Assembly (NCBI GenBank): GCA_043816305.1
Contig: JBDRHZ010000005.1
Coordinates: 1-31,396, forward strand
Length of the DNA stretch: 31,396 nt
Direction of reading: 5' to 3'
Source of the DNA: JAHIVN01 sp018816645
Lineage (GTDB): Bacteria > Patescibacteriota > Dojkabacteria > JAHIVN01
Shown: one piece after another, positions 14,602 to 22,209 of the stretch
Layout of the letters: each line of letters opens with the position of its first letter
How positions within the stretch are numbered: the first letter of the stretch is position 1
The notes under the pieces: model-generated
Database searches by the model: none
Told to the model about the DNA's origin: nothing
What the model saw: only the letters and a program-made list of their open reading frames with translations
Made by a program: the position numbers and the translations under genes

Positions 14602-14657
14602 TTATAAACTCAGGTGTACCGTAATTGCAAGTAGAGAGTTGTTTAAATATTTTAAAC
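14602..14657. promoter_or_regulatory. Overlapping divergent promoters and palindromic operator
   Basis: The palindromic hexamer TTGCAA (14626-14631) can act as -35 in both directions: to TATAAT at 14602-14607 on the minus strand (18-bp spacer, TrmB gene) and to TATTTT at 14648-14653 on the plus strand (16-bp spacer, APH-like gene). The plus -10 lies inside a perfect palindrome GTTTAAA-TAT-TTTAAAC (14641-14657), a candidate operator. The plus transcript would start about at the ATG (14665). Confidence 0.55.
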
Positions 14658-14664
14658 ACTATTC

Positions 14665-15690
14665 ATGGACACGTATTTGGATCTGAATACAGTAAATCTT
14701 CTAGGTCGGGTTGACTCCCGAATAGACAAGGACGCCTTGATCAAGAAAATAGCAAAGGATTATGGACTTGGAAGTGTCAAGAAGTACAGACAGATCCATG
14801 AGGGATTTGAAGACTATAATGTGAAATTGGAAACAACGTCAGGTATTTACCTTGTAAAACTTTTCTCGCAATTTAAAAGCTTCCGTCATGTAAAAGATAA
14901 TGTAAAAGGATTGGCCACTTTTGTAAAAGCAGGTGTGAGGGTTCCTAAACTTCTCAAGTCGAAAAAGGGTGATTTGCTGTATTACTATGAAACAGAGGAA
15001 GCAATGGCACTTGGCTGTGTGATGGAGTACTTTAAGGGGAAAAGCTTTTTCAAGTCGAAAAAGGAACCGGCGCTAGATGAGATGAAGAACATTGTTTCCG
15101 ATATTGTTAAAATAAACACTGTAAAGTTTAAACCGAAAGGAATTTATGATGTCTGGGTTGTGCAGAACCTGGTGCCTGAGTTTGAGAAAAAGCAAAGATT
15201 TCTCGCAAAGGCAGATAGAAAACTGATGAAGACTGTGGTTGAGAAGGTAAAGAGAATTAACTGTGCGAAATGTACAAAAGGAACGATACACGGCGATATC
15301 CAGAGGTCTAATGTGCTTAAGAATTCAAGAGGTGATATTCGAGTAATTGACTTCAGTGTGATGGAGTATAACGCTGTATCTATCGAACTGGCAACTTATC
15401 TGGCACTTTTCTGTATAAATCCCAAACAAACATCGAGGAAAGATGCTCTCGATATTTACACTCAGATTTTGCGGGAATACTCGAAACATAAAAAAATAAG
15501 CAAATATGATCTGAAAGTGATTCCTACTTTGATGCTTGGGACCTACGCCGCCAACTGTCTTGCGGCTAGCTATGAATTACGTGGGAAGGAGAATGATACC
15601 GATGAAACGCACTATTGGATTGATCTGGGGAGTGGTGGGATGCGGCTGATAGCTGGGCTGGAGGGAGAACTGGAAACCGTAAGCCTTTAA
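14665..15690 (+). CDS. APH/choline kinase-like phosphotransferase
   Basis: Protein-kinase-fold small-molecule kinase, 341 residues. Seen: nucleotide-binding strands with K65 (IYLVKLFSQF), the acidic EYFKGKSF hinge (121-128), catalytic loop HGDIQRSN (209-216; usual HGDxxxxN) and metal site IDFS (228-231; usual IDFD/G). The substrate could be an aminoglycoside, choline, a sugar or homoserine; the sequence does not decide. Head-to-head with a TrmB regulator, which probably controls it. No Shine-Dalgarno; the predicted transcript is nearly leaderless. Confidence 0.85.
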   Translation: MDTYLDLNTVNLLGRVDSRIDKDALIKKIAKDYGLGSVKKYRQIHEGFEDYNVKLETTSGIYLVKLFSQFKSFRHVKDNVKGLATFVKAGVRVPKLLKSKKGDLLYYYETEEAMALGCVMEYFKGKSFFKSKKEPALDEMKNIVSDIVKINTVKFKPKGIYDVWVVQNLVPEFEKKQRFLAKADRKLMKTVVEKVKRINCAKCTKGTIHGDIQRSNVLKNSRGDIRVIDFSVMEYNAVSIELATYLALFCINPKQTSRKDALDIYTQILREYSKHKKISKYDLKVIPTLMLGTYAANCLAASYELRGKENDTDETHYWIDLGSGGMRLIAGLEGELETVSL

Positions 15691-15733
15691 TCCATAATTT
15701 TATGACTATAAGTTGTTGGGAATGTACTTTTCA

Positions 15734-15761
15734 CCCGGATCGCGCTTTGGCGCGATTCGGG
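15734..15761. repeat. GC-rich 12-bp palindrome
   Basis: CCCGGATCGCGC (15734-15745), loop TTTG, GCGCGATTCGGG (15750-15761). It sits between convergent genes and could act as a terminator, but no T run follows. Composition is like the other GC-rich mini-elements of the window. Confidence 0.65.
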
Positions 15762-15790
15762 ATGAGACGTTTCCTACTTATTAGATAGAC

Positions 15791-16201
15791 CTACTCTCCT
15801 TCAGGACTTGTTGAGATGGTCTCTTTTTCTCTTACTCCTAAAGAAAGCTCACTTATAGCATTGGCTAGATCATTTGGATTCCATTTAAATACACACCGAT
15901 CTCCGAAGTCCGGAATTTGTGCTGCTCTTATCCCCACACTTAAATATCCTTCCGTTCTAATTTTTGCTATTACTTTTCTTGCGAAAGCCCCACTATCCCA
16001 CCTTTGGATGTCTAACATGTCGTCGACTAAAAAAATTGTATCAGGGTCCCACAATCCAGCTCTAACTGTTTCTTCAATAATAGAACCTAGACTTGCTTTG
16101 TTCCCAACATATATTGTGACAATATGGCCCCTTTTCTCTAAAAGTTTTTGTGTTTCTCTTGCGTAATTGGGATTTGTATCAAACAGAATTAATTGTGTCA
16201 T
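15791..16201 (-). CDS. Receiver-like (CheY-fold) single-domain protein
   Basis: 136 residues with the outline of a response-regulator receiver: QLILFDTNPNYARETQKLLEKRG at the N terminus (D8 in place of the acidic pair), FLVDD (58-61, D60 or D61 at the phosphoacceptor position) and a lysine in CVFKWNP (K106). No output domain. No histidine kinase lies nearby. The acidic pocket is incomplete, so phosphorylation is uncertain and it may be a pseudo-receiver. The assignment is by pattern only. Confidence 0.5.
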   Translation of the reverse strand: MTQLILFDTNPNYARETQKLLEKRGHIVTIYVGNKASLGSIIEETVRAGLWDPDTIFLVDDMLDIQRWDSGAFARKVIAKIRTEGYLSVGIRAAQIPDFGDRCVFKWNPNDLANAISELSLGVREKETISTSPEGE

Positions 16202-16326
16202 TTCAATAGATTAAGAGTTTAGGTAACAGAAACCAATATTTCTTATTAGGCAGTTAATGTATCTAGGTTTGGGGCAGTATTGATACATTGAAGGTTCTTA
16301 CAAAGCTTTCAAGCTTAATAATATGA

Positions 16327-16812
16327 TTAAATAAAAGTTTTTATATAGTCGATTCGGCCTTCTCCAGTTACATAATAGTTAGGGATATTGGCCACCTGCT
16401 TATATCCATTTTTGACAAAGAAAATACGAGCAGGTTTGTACGATTTGATATCGCAACTTAAGATATGAATGTATCGTCCTTTTTTCATCTTAACGAAGCG
16501 CTCGGCTTTTTGTAAGAGCTTGGAACCAAGTCCCTCTCTTCGGTACTTTTTGTGAATAGCAACATAGTCATTGTCCATCTCAAAACCGAGATTCTTATAT
16601 TTATTTTCATTGATCCCGATTGCACCTACTATTTGTCCCTTGTCCTCAATATACCAGTACTGGTGAAGCGGATTTGTTAAACTTTCAAGAGGTGCTTCCT
16701 GTACACGTCTTTTCTCATCAGGTGTCCAAGTTTGCTCAAAGGCTGCTTTAGATGTTATAAACTTTCCTATTGCTACAGCCTTTTTCTTATTTTTCAGTAT
16801 CTCGATTTTCAT
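16327..16812 (-). CDS. GNAT family N-acetyltransferase
   Basis: Acetyl-CoA-dependent transferase of 161 residues. The acetyl-CoA site is visible as YVAIHKKYRREGLGSKLLQKAE (V-x-x-x-[QR]-x-x-G-x-G/A pattern), preceded by QIVGAIGINENK and followed by IFFVKNGYKQVANIPNYY. Acceptor unknown. A TATAAT box (16832-16837, minus) lies about 20 nt before the ATG, within an imperfect inverted repeat GTGTTTTAAAATTTA / TAAATTAAACAC (16818-16847). It is divergent from the TrmB gene at 17008. Confidence 0.88.
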   Translation of the reverse strand: MKIEILKNKKKAVAIGKFITSKAAFEQTWTPDEKRRVQEAPLESLTNPLHQYWYIEDKGQIVGAIGINENKYKNLGFEMDNDYVAIHKKYRREGLGSKLLQKAERFVKMKKGRYIHILSCDIKSYKPARIFFVKNGYKQVANIPNYYVTGEGRIDYIKTFI

Positions 16813-16944
16813 AGCTAGTGTTTTAAAATTTATTATAAATTAAACACTTGTTACTATGGCTTTTCGCAAAGCATCCACTTTACAGAACTATGAAAGAAAA
16901 CTTCTAAACAGATTATATCGAGTACTTTGCTATCGCTTAAGCTG

Positions 16945-16973
16945 TTGTCTTTCCATGCAGACAACTGTATAAT
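16945..16973 (+). promoter_or_regulatory. Promoter of the TrmB gene at 17008
   Basis: TTGTCT (16945-16950), 17 bp, TATAAT (16968-16973). It places the transcript start near 16980 and rules against the upstream TTG at 16927. Confidence 0.75.
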
Positions 16974-17007
16974 CGAAATAGGCTTAAACTATAGCTTATG
17001 TTCTGAG

Positions 17008-17820
17008 ATGATCAACAAAGAAGACAGTCTTGTACAGCTTTTGAAGCCTTTTGGGCTTTCTGTTGATGAGTCGCGGGTTTATATTCAGCTCCTTAAAACC
17101 GGACCTCAGACCGCATTGAAACTCAGCCGCAGTTCGAAGATCGGGCGGACCAAGATGTATAGAATTCTAGAGGATCTTGAAGAAAAGAATCTTGTATCTG
17201 CCCTCACTCGCAGCTATGGAAGAGAGTTCGAAGCCTCATCTACTGATAATTTGAAACTGATCGTTGCAAGGAAGGCCAAGGAAGCGACCGAGGTGAGATC
17301 TGCTCTTCCTCAAGTTATGACAGCTTTTTCGCTTCTGTCAGATCAGGATGTATCACGTTCCAAAGTCCTTCATTACAACGGCACAAAAGGACTCAAACGT
17401 GTGATATGGAATCAGAGACGAGCCGTAGGAAGTGTCAGAACTTTCGTATCTGAAAAGATGTCAAAATACTTGGATTTCGGTCTTGGGGATGAAGTCCGGC
17501 TGGAGTTTGTGAAAAGACACGTCAAAATATTTGAGCTCAGGAATGAAAAACACATTCCCAAGTGGACAAATGTTGTAGAAATAGTAAGATCTCTCTGGGA
17601 GGTGAGGTATATTCCTGCCAGCCAGATAGAGATGGATTTCGAGTTTGTGCTGTATAATGATGTAATCGCTATGTACGGTCTTGACGGTCTAAACGTATTC
17701 TGTGTCGAAATTTATAATGAGAGAAGTGCCAGAATGATGAGCAGGATGTTTGACTTTATGATGAAGCATGCCAAGCCGATGAAAATTCTAAACGAACATG
17801 GGGAGGCGAGAGTGGGCTGA
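17008..17820 (+). CDS. TrmB family transcriptional regulator (copy 2)
   Basis: 270 residues from MINKEDSLVQ. The frame is open from 16927, but the promoter lies inside that extension. Winged helix LLKPFGLSVDESRVYIQLLK and IGRTKMYRILEDLEEKNLV, then the C-terminal domain YNGTKGLKRVIWNQRRA and the closing signature LYNDVIAMYG...FCVEIYNER. Closest by eye to copy 1 (shared LLKPFGLS start, WEVRYI, CVEIYN). It lies opposite a GNAT gene. The stop codon is TGA, which helps show that TGA is not reassigned here. Confidence 0.88.
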   Translation: MINKEDSLVQLLKPFGLSVDESRVYIQLLKTGPQTALKLSRSSKIGRTKMYRILEDLEEKNLVSALTRSYGREFEASSTDNLKLIVARKAKEATEVRSALPQVMTAFSLLSDQDVSRSKVLHYNGTKGLKRVIWNQRRAVGSVRTFVSEKMSKYLDFGLGDEVRLEFVKRHVKIFELRNEKHIPKWTNVVEIVRSLWEVRYIPASQIEMDFEFVLYNDVIAMYGLDGLNVFCVEIYNERSARMMSRMFDFMMKHAKPMKILNEHGEARVG

Positions 17821-17957
17821 TGGACTTATGGGCCGAAAGGCTAGTAAGCTTATGAGCCATTGAGTAAATAGGTAAGTGGGCCTAGAACCATGAGCCGAGA
17901 AACTAGAACTTGAATAGTATATTGTATTCAACAATTTAACCATTTAACCATACAGCT

Positions 17958-18224
17958 TTGTTCCATATCTACATTCTCTTGTGCAGTGACAACACTTTGT
18001 ATACTGGTTTCACGACTGATATTCAGCATCGTTTAAATGATCATGAAAATGGCAAGGGATCAAAGTATGTAAGAAGCAGACTGCCGGCTAAGCTGATTTA
18101 TTCTGAAAAGTTCAGAAGCAAGTCGAAGGCAATGAAGAGGGAAGCTCAGATCAAAGGATGGAGCAGGGAATTAAAAATTCAAAACTTGAAGTTAAAAGTT
18201 GGGGGTTCTAGGGGGTTGAAGTAG
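17958..18224 (+). CDS. GIY-YIG nuclease superfamily protein (UPF0213-like)
   Basis: Small single-domain endonuclease-fold protein, 88 residues. The two signature strands are HIYILLCSDNTLYTGFT (GIY as HIY, YIG as YTG), followed by the helix with R25 (QHRLNDHENGKGSKYVRSR) and KAMKREAQIKGWSREL, typical of the UPF0213 group. The start is TTG at 17958; no ATG fits. The C-terminal tail (about 16 residues) is low-complexity. Function of this group is not settled. Confidence 0.88.
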   Translation: MFHIYILLCSDNTLYTGFTTDIQHRLNDHENGKGSKYVRSRLPAKLIYSEKFRSKSKAMKREAQIKGWSRELKIQNLKLKVGGSRGLK

Positions 18225-18342
18225 TCTCTTTTTTGGCTTTCGGAATTTGGATATTTGTCATTGTTTGGTCATTACTTGCCCGCCTCTGGTGGGGGTTTGT
18301 GAATAGGGTATTAAATAAGAGGCTATAGGTAGGGGTAATTAA

Positions 18343-18380
18343 TAGTACATTAGTGGTGTATCCGTAGTATATTAGTTGTT
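18343..18380 (+). repeat. Imperfect 15-bp direct repeat before the small membrane gene
   Basis: TAGTACATTAGTGGT and TAGTATATTAGTTGT, about 23 bp apart. The second contains TATATT (18368-18373), a possible -10 box. Could be a tandem operator. Confidence 0.4.
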
Positions 18381-18395
18381 AATAATTGTTATAAA

Positions 18396-18605
18396 ATGAC
18401 TAAAAATGTTCAAGAAAAACCCAAGCAGGGGAAAGGGGTAATCATAGGAGTGTGCGGATGTCTTCTACTGATCTTTGGATGCTGTATAGCTACGAGCATC
18501 TGTGCGTTTCTCAATCCTGAGTCTTTTGAAGATAAGACGGGCTTCAGGTTTGATAGTACAGGTTCAGATGAAGAGGATCCGTTTGACAACTTTTCGGATG
18601 ATTGA
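18396..18605 (+). CDS. Small single-pass membrane protein
   Basis: 69 residues: basic N terminus (MTKNVQEKPKQGKG), one hydrophobic helix rich in cysteine (VIIGVCGCLLLIFGCCIAT), and an acidic C-terminal tail (FDSTGSDEEDPFDNFSDD). Family not recognised. No lipobox followed by cleavage context is convincing, so it is probably anchored with the acidic tail outside. The stop codon is TGA. Confidence 0.6.
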   Translation: MTKNVQEKPKQGKGVIIGVCGCLLLIFGCCIATSICAFLNPESFEDKTGFRFDSTGSDEEDPFDNFSDD

Positions 18606-18606
18606 A

Positions 18607-18645
18607 TTGATCAAAATGATCGAGATGATCGAAGTGATCTAAATG
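18607..18645 (+). repeat. Tandem 9-bp GATC repeats
   Basis: Four consecutive 9-mers starting GATC (GATCAAAAT, GATCGAGAT, GATCGAAGT, GATCTAAAT) directly after the stop codon of the small membrane gene. Confidence 0.7.
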
Positions 18646-18701
18646 GTTAGGTTGAATAAGGATTATGGACTAAAGGTAGCGGCTTAGGAATTAGGACAGG
18701 T

Positions 18702-19361
18702 TTAGACCTTTACTGATTTCAGTCTAGTATAGATTAACTTTGCTAGCCTCTCGTGAGACTCTGCTGTCAGGTGTACTCCTTCAGTCTGATCAACCGGACA
18801 TTCCGCTGTTGGGTCGAGGAACGAACAGCCATTCTCTATAGCTACTTGAGAATACAGTGTTTTCAAAGCCTTCCCTTTCGCAGTTCCTCCCTTAAATAAC
18901 TTTGAAGCGAAATCGGCTTCTTCCTTCACAATTGGGGGAACAATTATAAGTATTTTAGGTGAATTTGATCCTTCTAGTACTTTGTACTCTTGGATAGTTT
19001 TGACGAGCGCCCTTAAACCGTCGGAAATCTTATCTGGTGAAACATCGAACATTTCTTTTGTGTCAGTAGTACCAAGCATGAGAATAACCAGGTCAAGCGG
19101 GAGGTGAGTTTCAAGAATCATCAACAAACTCTCAAGGCCATTTCTTTGAGGCAGTTCCGGCCTGGGATCGTGAAACTTTGTGGTCCTGGCTCCGAGTCCT
19201 TCTTCGATAACTTCATAAGAATTTCCGAGCAGGTTCTGCAGAATTCCCGTCCATCTCTTATCGATAGAGAATCGCTCGGATCCCATTTTATTTGGCACCC
19301 AGCCCCAGGTGTTTGAGTTGCCGTAGCAGAGAATTCTTTTAGCCGAAGGGTTTGTGTTCAT
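18702..19361 (-). CDS. SGNH/GDSL-type hydrolase
   Basis: Serine esterase fold of the arylesterase-like group, 219 residues. The four family blocks are present but modified: GNSNTWGW (14-21, usual GDSxTWGW; S16 nucleophile), GLGARTT (usual GLNGRTT), LGTTDTK (96-102, usual LGTNDLK) and EGVHLTAESH (194-203, usual DGxHLTAEGH; H197). The nucleophile and His remain, while the conserved Asp of block V is Glu and block III Asn is Thr. No signal peptide, so likely cytoplasmic. Substrate unknown. Confidence 0.85.
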   Translation of the reverse strand: MNTNPSAKRILCYGNSNTWGWVPNKMGSERFSIDKRWTGILQNLLGNSYEVIEEGLGARTTKFHDPRPELPQRNGLESLLMILETHLPLDLVILMLGTTDTKEMFDVSPDKISDGLRALVKTIQEYKVLEGSNSPKILIIVPPIVKEEADFASKLFKGGTAKGKALKTLYSQVAIENGCSFLDPTAECPVDQTEGVHLTAESHERLAKLIYTRLKSVKV

Positions 19362-19409
19362 GATGTTTAGCGATGATTTATACTTTTTATTATACTGGTT
19401 TGATTGGGA

Positions 19410-19955
19410 TTAGTCGATTAATTTCAGGACTTCAACAAGCTGTTGTACTTTCCCGTTGTCCGATTCTGTCTGCATTGCTAGTATAGGAGTTATTTTTGTG
19501 CTAATTCTTTCCCCATATGAATTCTCATATATGCCGCCGATCTCTTTTAGCTCGTTTGCATAGTTATACTGTGAAAGTATGAAGCCTCCCTTTATGTAAA
19601 ACTGAGTTACCTCGCATTCCGAGTCGGAAATCGGTGCCCCCGTATCATCATAAGTTGTTGTATCTTGACAATAAGGTTCGTAGGTCTTATAGTTTAGCTC
19701 TATTCGAAATGAATCTGATGAAAGCAAGAGACTCCCATCACTATTTTCTCTGCAATTCCAGCCAGCTGGAAGATTTGATATCTCCATGCTGAGCTCCAAG
19801 CTTTTACATGCTGGCGAATCGGCTGGATCGAGATAAGATGATATACCCTGAACAATAGGTTCTGTTGATATGCTAGCCTGCTCGCTGTGCTTCCATATGA
19901 AAAAGAATGCAAGCACAGTCAGACCTATGATTAAGAATTTTCCTTGTTTTGACAT
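19410..19955 (-). CDS. Hypothetical secreted or membrane-anchored protein
   Basis: 181 residues. The N terminus has a short basic start and a hydrophobic helix (FLIIGLTVLAFFFIW, 7-21), without a clear signal-peptidase site, so it is probably an anchor. The outer part contains five cysteines (SPACKS, WNCREN, EPYCQD, DSECEV) that could pair as disulfides, and Ser-rich strands. Family not recognised. It has no Ser/Thr linker, unlike the two anchored proteins of the array. Confidence 0.65.
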   Translation of the reverse strand: MSKQGKFLIIGLTVLAFFFIWKHSEQASISTEPIVQGISSYLDPADSPACKSLELSMEISNLPAGWNCRENSDGSLLLSSDSFRIELNYKTYEPYCQDTTTYDDTGAPISDSECEVTQFYIKGGFILSQYNYANELKEIGGIYENSYGERISTKITPILAMQTESDNGKVQQLVEVLKLID

Positions 19956-20026
19956 TTCGATCTCAGTTATTTAAGTTTAGTAATATATCAGATAAACTGT
20001 AGTTAAGGCAATAGAACAATGGGAAG

Positions 20027-20084
20027 CTATCGTTAAATTATTGTTGAACGATAGTTGATATGTAGGCAGCATTTGCTGTATAAT
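20027..20084 (+). promoter_or_regulatory. Promoter with adjoining 8-bp inverted repeat
   Basis: TTGATA (20055-20060), 18 bp, TATAAT (20079-20084), predicting a start at about the ATG (20092), a leaderless transcript. Directly upstream CTATCGTT (20027-20034) and AACGATAG (20047-20054) form a perfect inverted repeat abutting the -35, a possible operator. Confidence 0.6.
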
Positions 20085-20091
20085 TTAAAAC

Positions 20092-20640
20092 ATGAAAGCA
20101 AGTAAAGATGTGAATGAAACAAGTAGAATTGTCAGAAGCTTGCAAAAGCTAAAACCTGGTTTCCAGCAATTTAACATCTTCCGAGAACTCTGCCGCATAT
20201 GCGTAACTCCCGTTGTTGAAATCATTCCAATCAGACTAAGATGGAATAGAGTAGAGGTGTTATTGACCAAGCGATCAAAAAATGATGTTTTCTGGCCGGA
20301 TATGTTTCACATTTCTTGAGTTGTTCTTTTATCAACGGATAAAGGAGGGAACTTGAGTGACGCTTTTTCAAGAATCTTAGACGGCGAATTGGGCGGAGTG
20401 GAAATAAAAGGAGATCCTGTATTTGTCGAGTATTCTTTTCGAGAAGAGGGCAGAGGAATGGGGTTGAGCCTGCTGCACTGGGTAGAATTAAATAGTGACT
20501 CAAAAATGGGAAAATGGTTTCGAGGCGATAAGCTTCCTGAAAACCTTGTTGATGATTCGGCAGATTCTATTAATGTTGTTGTGAAGCATTATCAGAATTA
20601 CACCCGACGAGATAGCTTTGCAGGAATCACTTCTTCCTGA
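20092..20640 (+). pseudogene. NUDIX-like hydrolase interrupted by an in-frame TGA
   Basis: One reading frame from 20092 to the TGA at 20638-20640 is broken only by TGA at 20317-20319. Around the break the protein reads VFWPDMFHIS-stop-VVLLSTDKGG, where NUDIX relatives have HxPGTVL, so the stop replaces a glycine codon (GGA to TGA). Before it: TPVVEIIPIRLRWNRVEVLLTKR, a typical first strand pair. After it: SDAFSRILDGELGG in the position of the NUDIX box, but not matching GX5EX7REUXEEXGU well, then VFVEYSFREEGRGMGLSLLHWVEL. Family assignment is moderate; the interruption is certain. The 3' end overlaps the convergent YfiH-like gene by 14 bp. Confidence 0.65.
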
Positions 20641-21451
20641 TGGCAACTATAAATCTCCCTTCCGGGGCTTTCCCCCCCTTTTTCTTTATTTCTAGGTGGT
20701 ATTTATAAGAGAATGTATTTCCCTTATGGGCTTCCTCAAAGGTGTCGATGTTATGTACCTCGAGATTCTTTTGACTGATTCTGGAATCAAGATACTGTTT
20801 GATGGCAAGACCTGTTTCATCGGGGTAGAAATAGCCTTCCCTTTTCTTGATAAAGCCTTTCCAGGCAGAAGCGTCTAAGTCATCTATATTTTCGAAACGT
20901 CTGTTTTCCTGAAAAAGGTGCGGGACGACAGATAGGAGAATGTTATCAGACTTACAGTGATATTTCTGGCAGATATGGGCAACGGCTTTCTGTGGCAGCT
21001 TCATCTCGACGCCTCTCCTTCCGCTGTGAATTATTCCGATAATTGTCTCTTTTGATAAGTTTTGTGCAAAAACAAAGGCAGTTGTGCAGTCAGCAGGTTT
21101 TGTTGTCAAGGTAATATTATCGCGTTTTGTGAAAACGGCATCACAATTTATATTCTTCCCGAAGCGGTGTCTTTTGAGCCGATCTGTCTTTGTCTTGTCA
21201 ATATCAACAATTCTGTCGCTATGTTCAGGAATCATGTTGATGGAATCTCTGATGCTCCCCATGTGTAAATCGGTTAAGAATTGCTGAATCCGAAGACGTA
21301 CACCAAGCGAGTCGCCAAATGCAAAGTCCATATTTCCACTTTCTTTTCCCCATGAAAAACCATGGTTTATCAGATGTCGAAGCTGGGGACTGAAGCCTGT
21401 CTGTGAATTTAGAAATTTTACTTTGTGCAATTTTTTGTAAAACGATTTCAT
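20627..21451 (-). CDS. YfiH/LACC1-type (polyphenol oxidase domain) protein
   Basis: Members act on purine nucleosides or as multicopper-like oxidoreductases, with a His/Cys metal site. Seen: PEHSDRIVDID (His ligand region, usual QxHS), KPADCTTAFVFAQ (Cys, usual TADC) and IIGIIHSGRRG (His, usual HAGWRG). 274 residues from MKSFYKKLHKV at 21451; the frame extends 22 codons further, but a TATAAT at 21479-21484 (minus) lies in that extension. The C-terminal part ends in NTFSYKYHLEIKKKG, where family members have SxRR. No neighbour points to a specific pathway. Confidence 0.82.
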   Translation of the reverse strand: MKSFYKKLHKVKFLNSQTGFSPQLRHLINHGFSWGKESGNMDFAFGDSLGVRLRIQQFLTDLHMGSIRDSINMIPEHSDRIVDIDKTKTDRLKRHRFGKNINCDAVFTKRDNITLTTKPADCTTAFVFAQNLSKETIIGIIHSGRRGVEMKLPQKAVAHICQKYHCKSDNILLSVVPHLFQENRRFENIDDLDASAWKGFIKKREGYFYPDETGLAIKQYLDSRISQKNLEVHNIDTFEEAHKGNTFSYKYHLEIKKKGGKAPEGRFIVAIRKK

Positions 21452-21525
21452 AGGTTGAATTAGCTGCAAGTTAGTTAAATTATATTTTAACAGAAAGTAG
21501 CTGAAGACTAAACGCATAAGCTATA

Positions 21526-21554
21526 TTGTAGGTATATCTGACTTGGGTTATAAT
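21526..21554 (+). promoter_or_regulatory. Promoter of the 21579 gene
   Basis: TTGTAG (21526-21531), 17 bp, TATAAT (21549-21554). The start near 21561 favours ATG 21579 over the GTG/TTG-type start at 21543. Confidence 0.7.
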
Positions 21555-21578
21555 CTAATCTCATTATTATCTGATTGT

Positions 21579-22190
21579 ATGAATAAAAAGCTCACAAAAG
21601 AGGAATATGGTTTGAAACTTGCAAGAATAAAGAGGAGTTTCTTGGATATTCCTATTATAAATGGCAGTAATGGCTATCCCTATGTTTTATTATCTCTGAC
21701 CGACTCTGTCCCTCCTATGGACCCAACTCTCTTAGAAGATATGGCAGACCTCCTTGTTATGGAGGGGGATTTTTTAAATGTTGATGTGATTGTTTCAGAG
21801 GCAGATAGAGGAGGAGGTCCGCTTACGCATGCAATCGCTTTGAGAGTTGGGATTCCATACGTTCTTGCCAACTGGTATCCAAATGGTATAAAGGGTGAGA
21901 CTAAGGTTAAGACTTCAATAGGATTTTCTGGAGAGGGACATATATATGTGAATGGGCTGAAAAGCGGACAAAAGGCAATTATTGTTGACGATATCTTGAG
22001 TTCCGGAGGGACAGTAGATGCGTTGGCAATGGCGCTAAAAGGATCAGGAGTCGTTGTTTCGGAAGCTCTTTTTGTTGGGGAGAAACTGGGGATTGGCGGA
22101 CGGGATCGAATTCTAAAAAATCACAACATACAAATAAAAAGTCTGGTTCAGTTTTGTATCAAAGATAACAAAACAAGCGAACCAGACTAG
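21579..22190 (+). CDS. Purine-type phosphoribosyltransferase
   Basis: Uses PRPP to convert a base to its nucleotide, or regulates through PRPP binding. 203 residues from MNKKLTKEEYG. Seen: VDVIVSEADRGGGPLTHAIALRVGIPYVLANWYP (hood and diphosphate loop, as in adenine phosphoribosyltransferase-like proteins) and the PRPP loop AIIVDDILSSGGTVDALAMALKGSG. The usual GI-EARGF signature of Apt is replaced by SEADRGGGPL. The base is not certain. The last 16 codons lie in a long hairpin that also serves as terminator of the opposite RRM gene. Confidence 0.82.
   Translation: MNKKLTKEEYGLKLARIKRSFLDIPIINGSNGYPYVLLSLTDSVPPMDPTLLEDMADLLVMEGDFLNVDVIVSEADRGGGPLTHAIALRVGIPYVLANWYPNGIKGETKVKTSIGFSGEGHIYVNGLKSGQKAIIVDDILSSGGTVDALAMALKGSGVVVSEALFVGEKLGIGGRDRILKNHNIQIKSLVQFCIKDNKTSEPD
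22140..22188 (-). terminator. Terminator of the RRM gene inside the convergent gene
   Basis: AGTCTGGTTC (22140-22149) pairs with GAACCAGACT (22179-22188), with an inner GTTTTGT/ACAAAAC stem. On the minus strand the hairpin is followed by TTTTTATTTG, a U-rich tail, 20 bp after the RRM stop codon. Confidence 0.75.
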
Positions 22191-22209
22191 TTATTTCTAC
22201 TCCAGAGTT

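Noticed and set aside
15734..15761. Strong intrinsic terminator
   Set aside because: The hairpin is strong but has no T run on either side, so I list it only as a palindrome.
20092..20640. Reassignment of UGA to glycine in this genome
   Set aside because: Intact genes at 13433, 17008, 18396 and 30480 end at TGA at the expected family length, so TGA is a stop.
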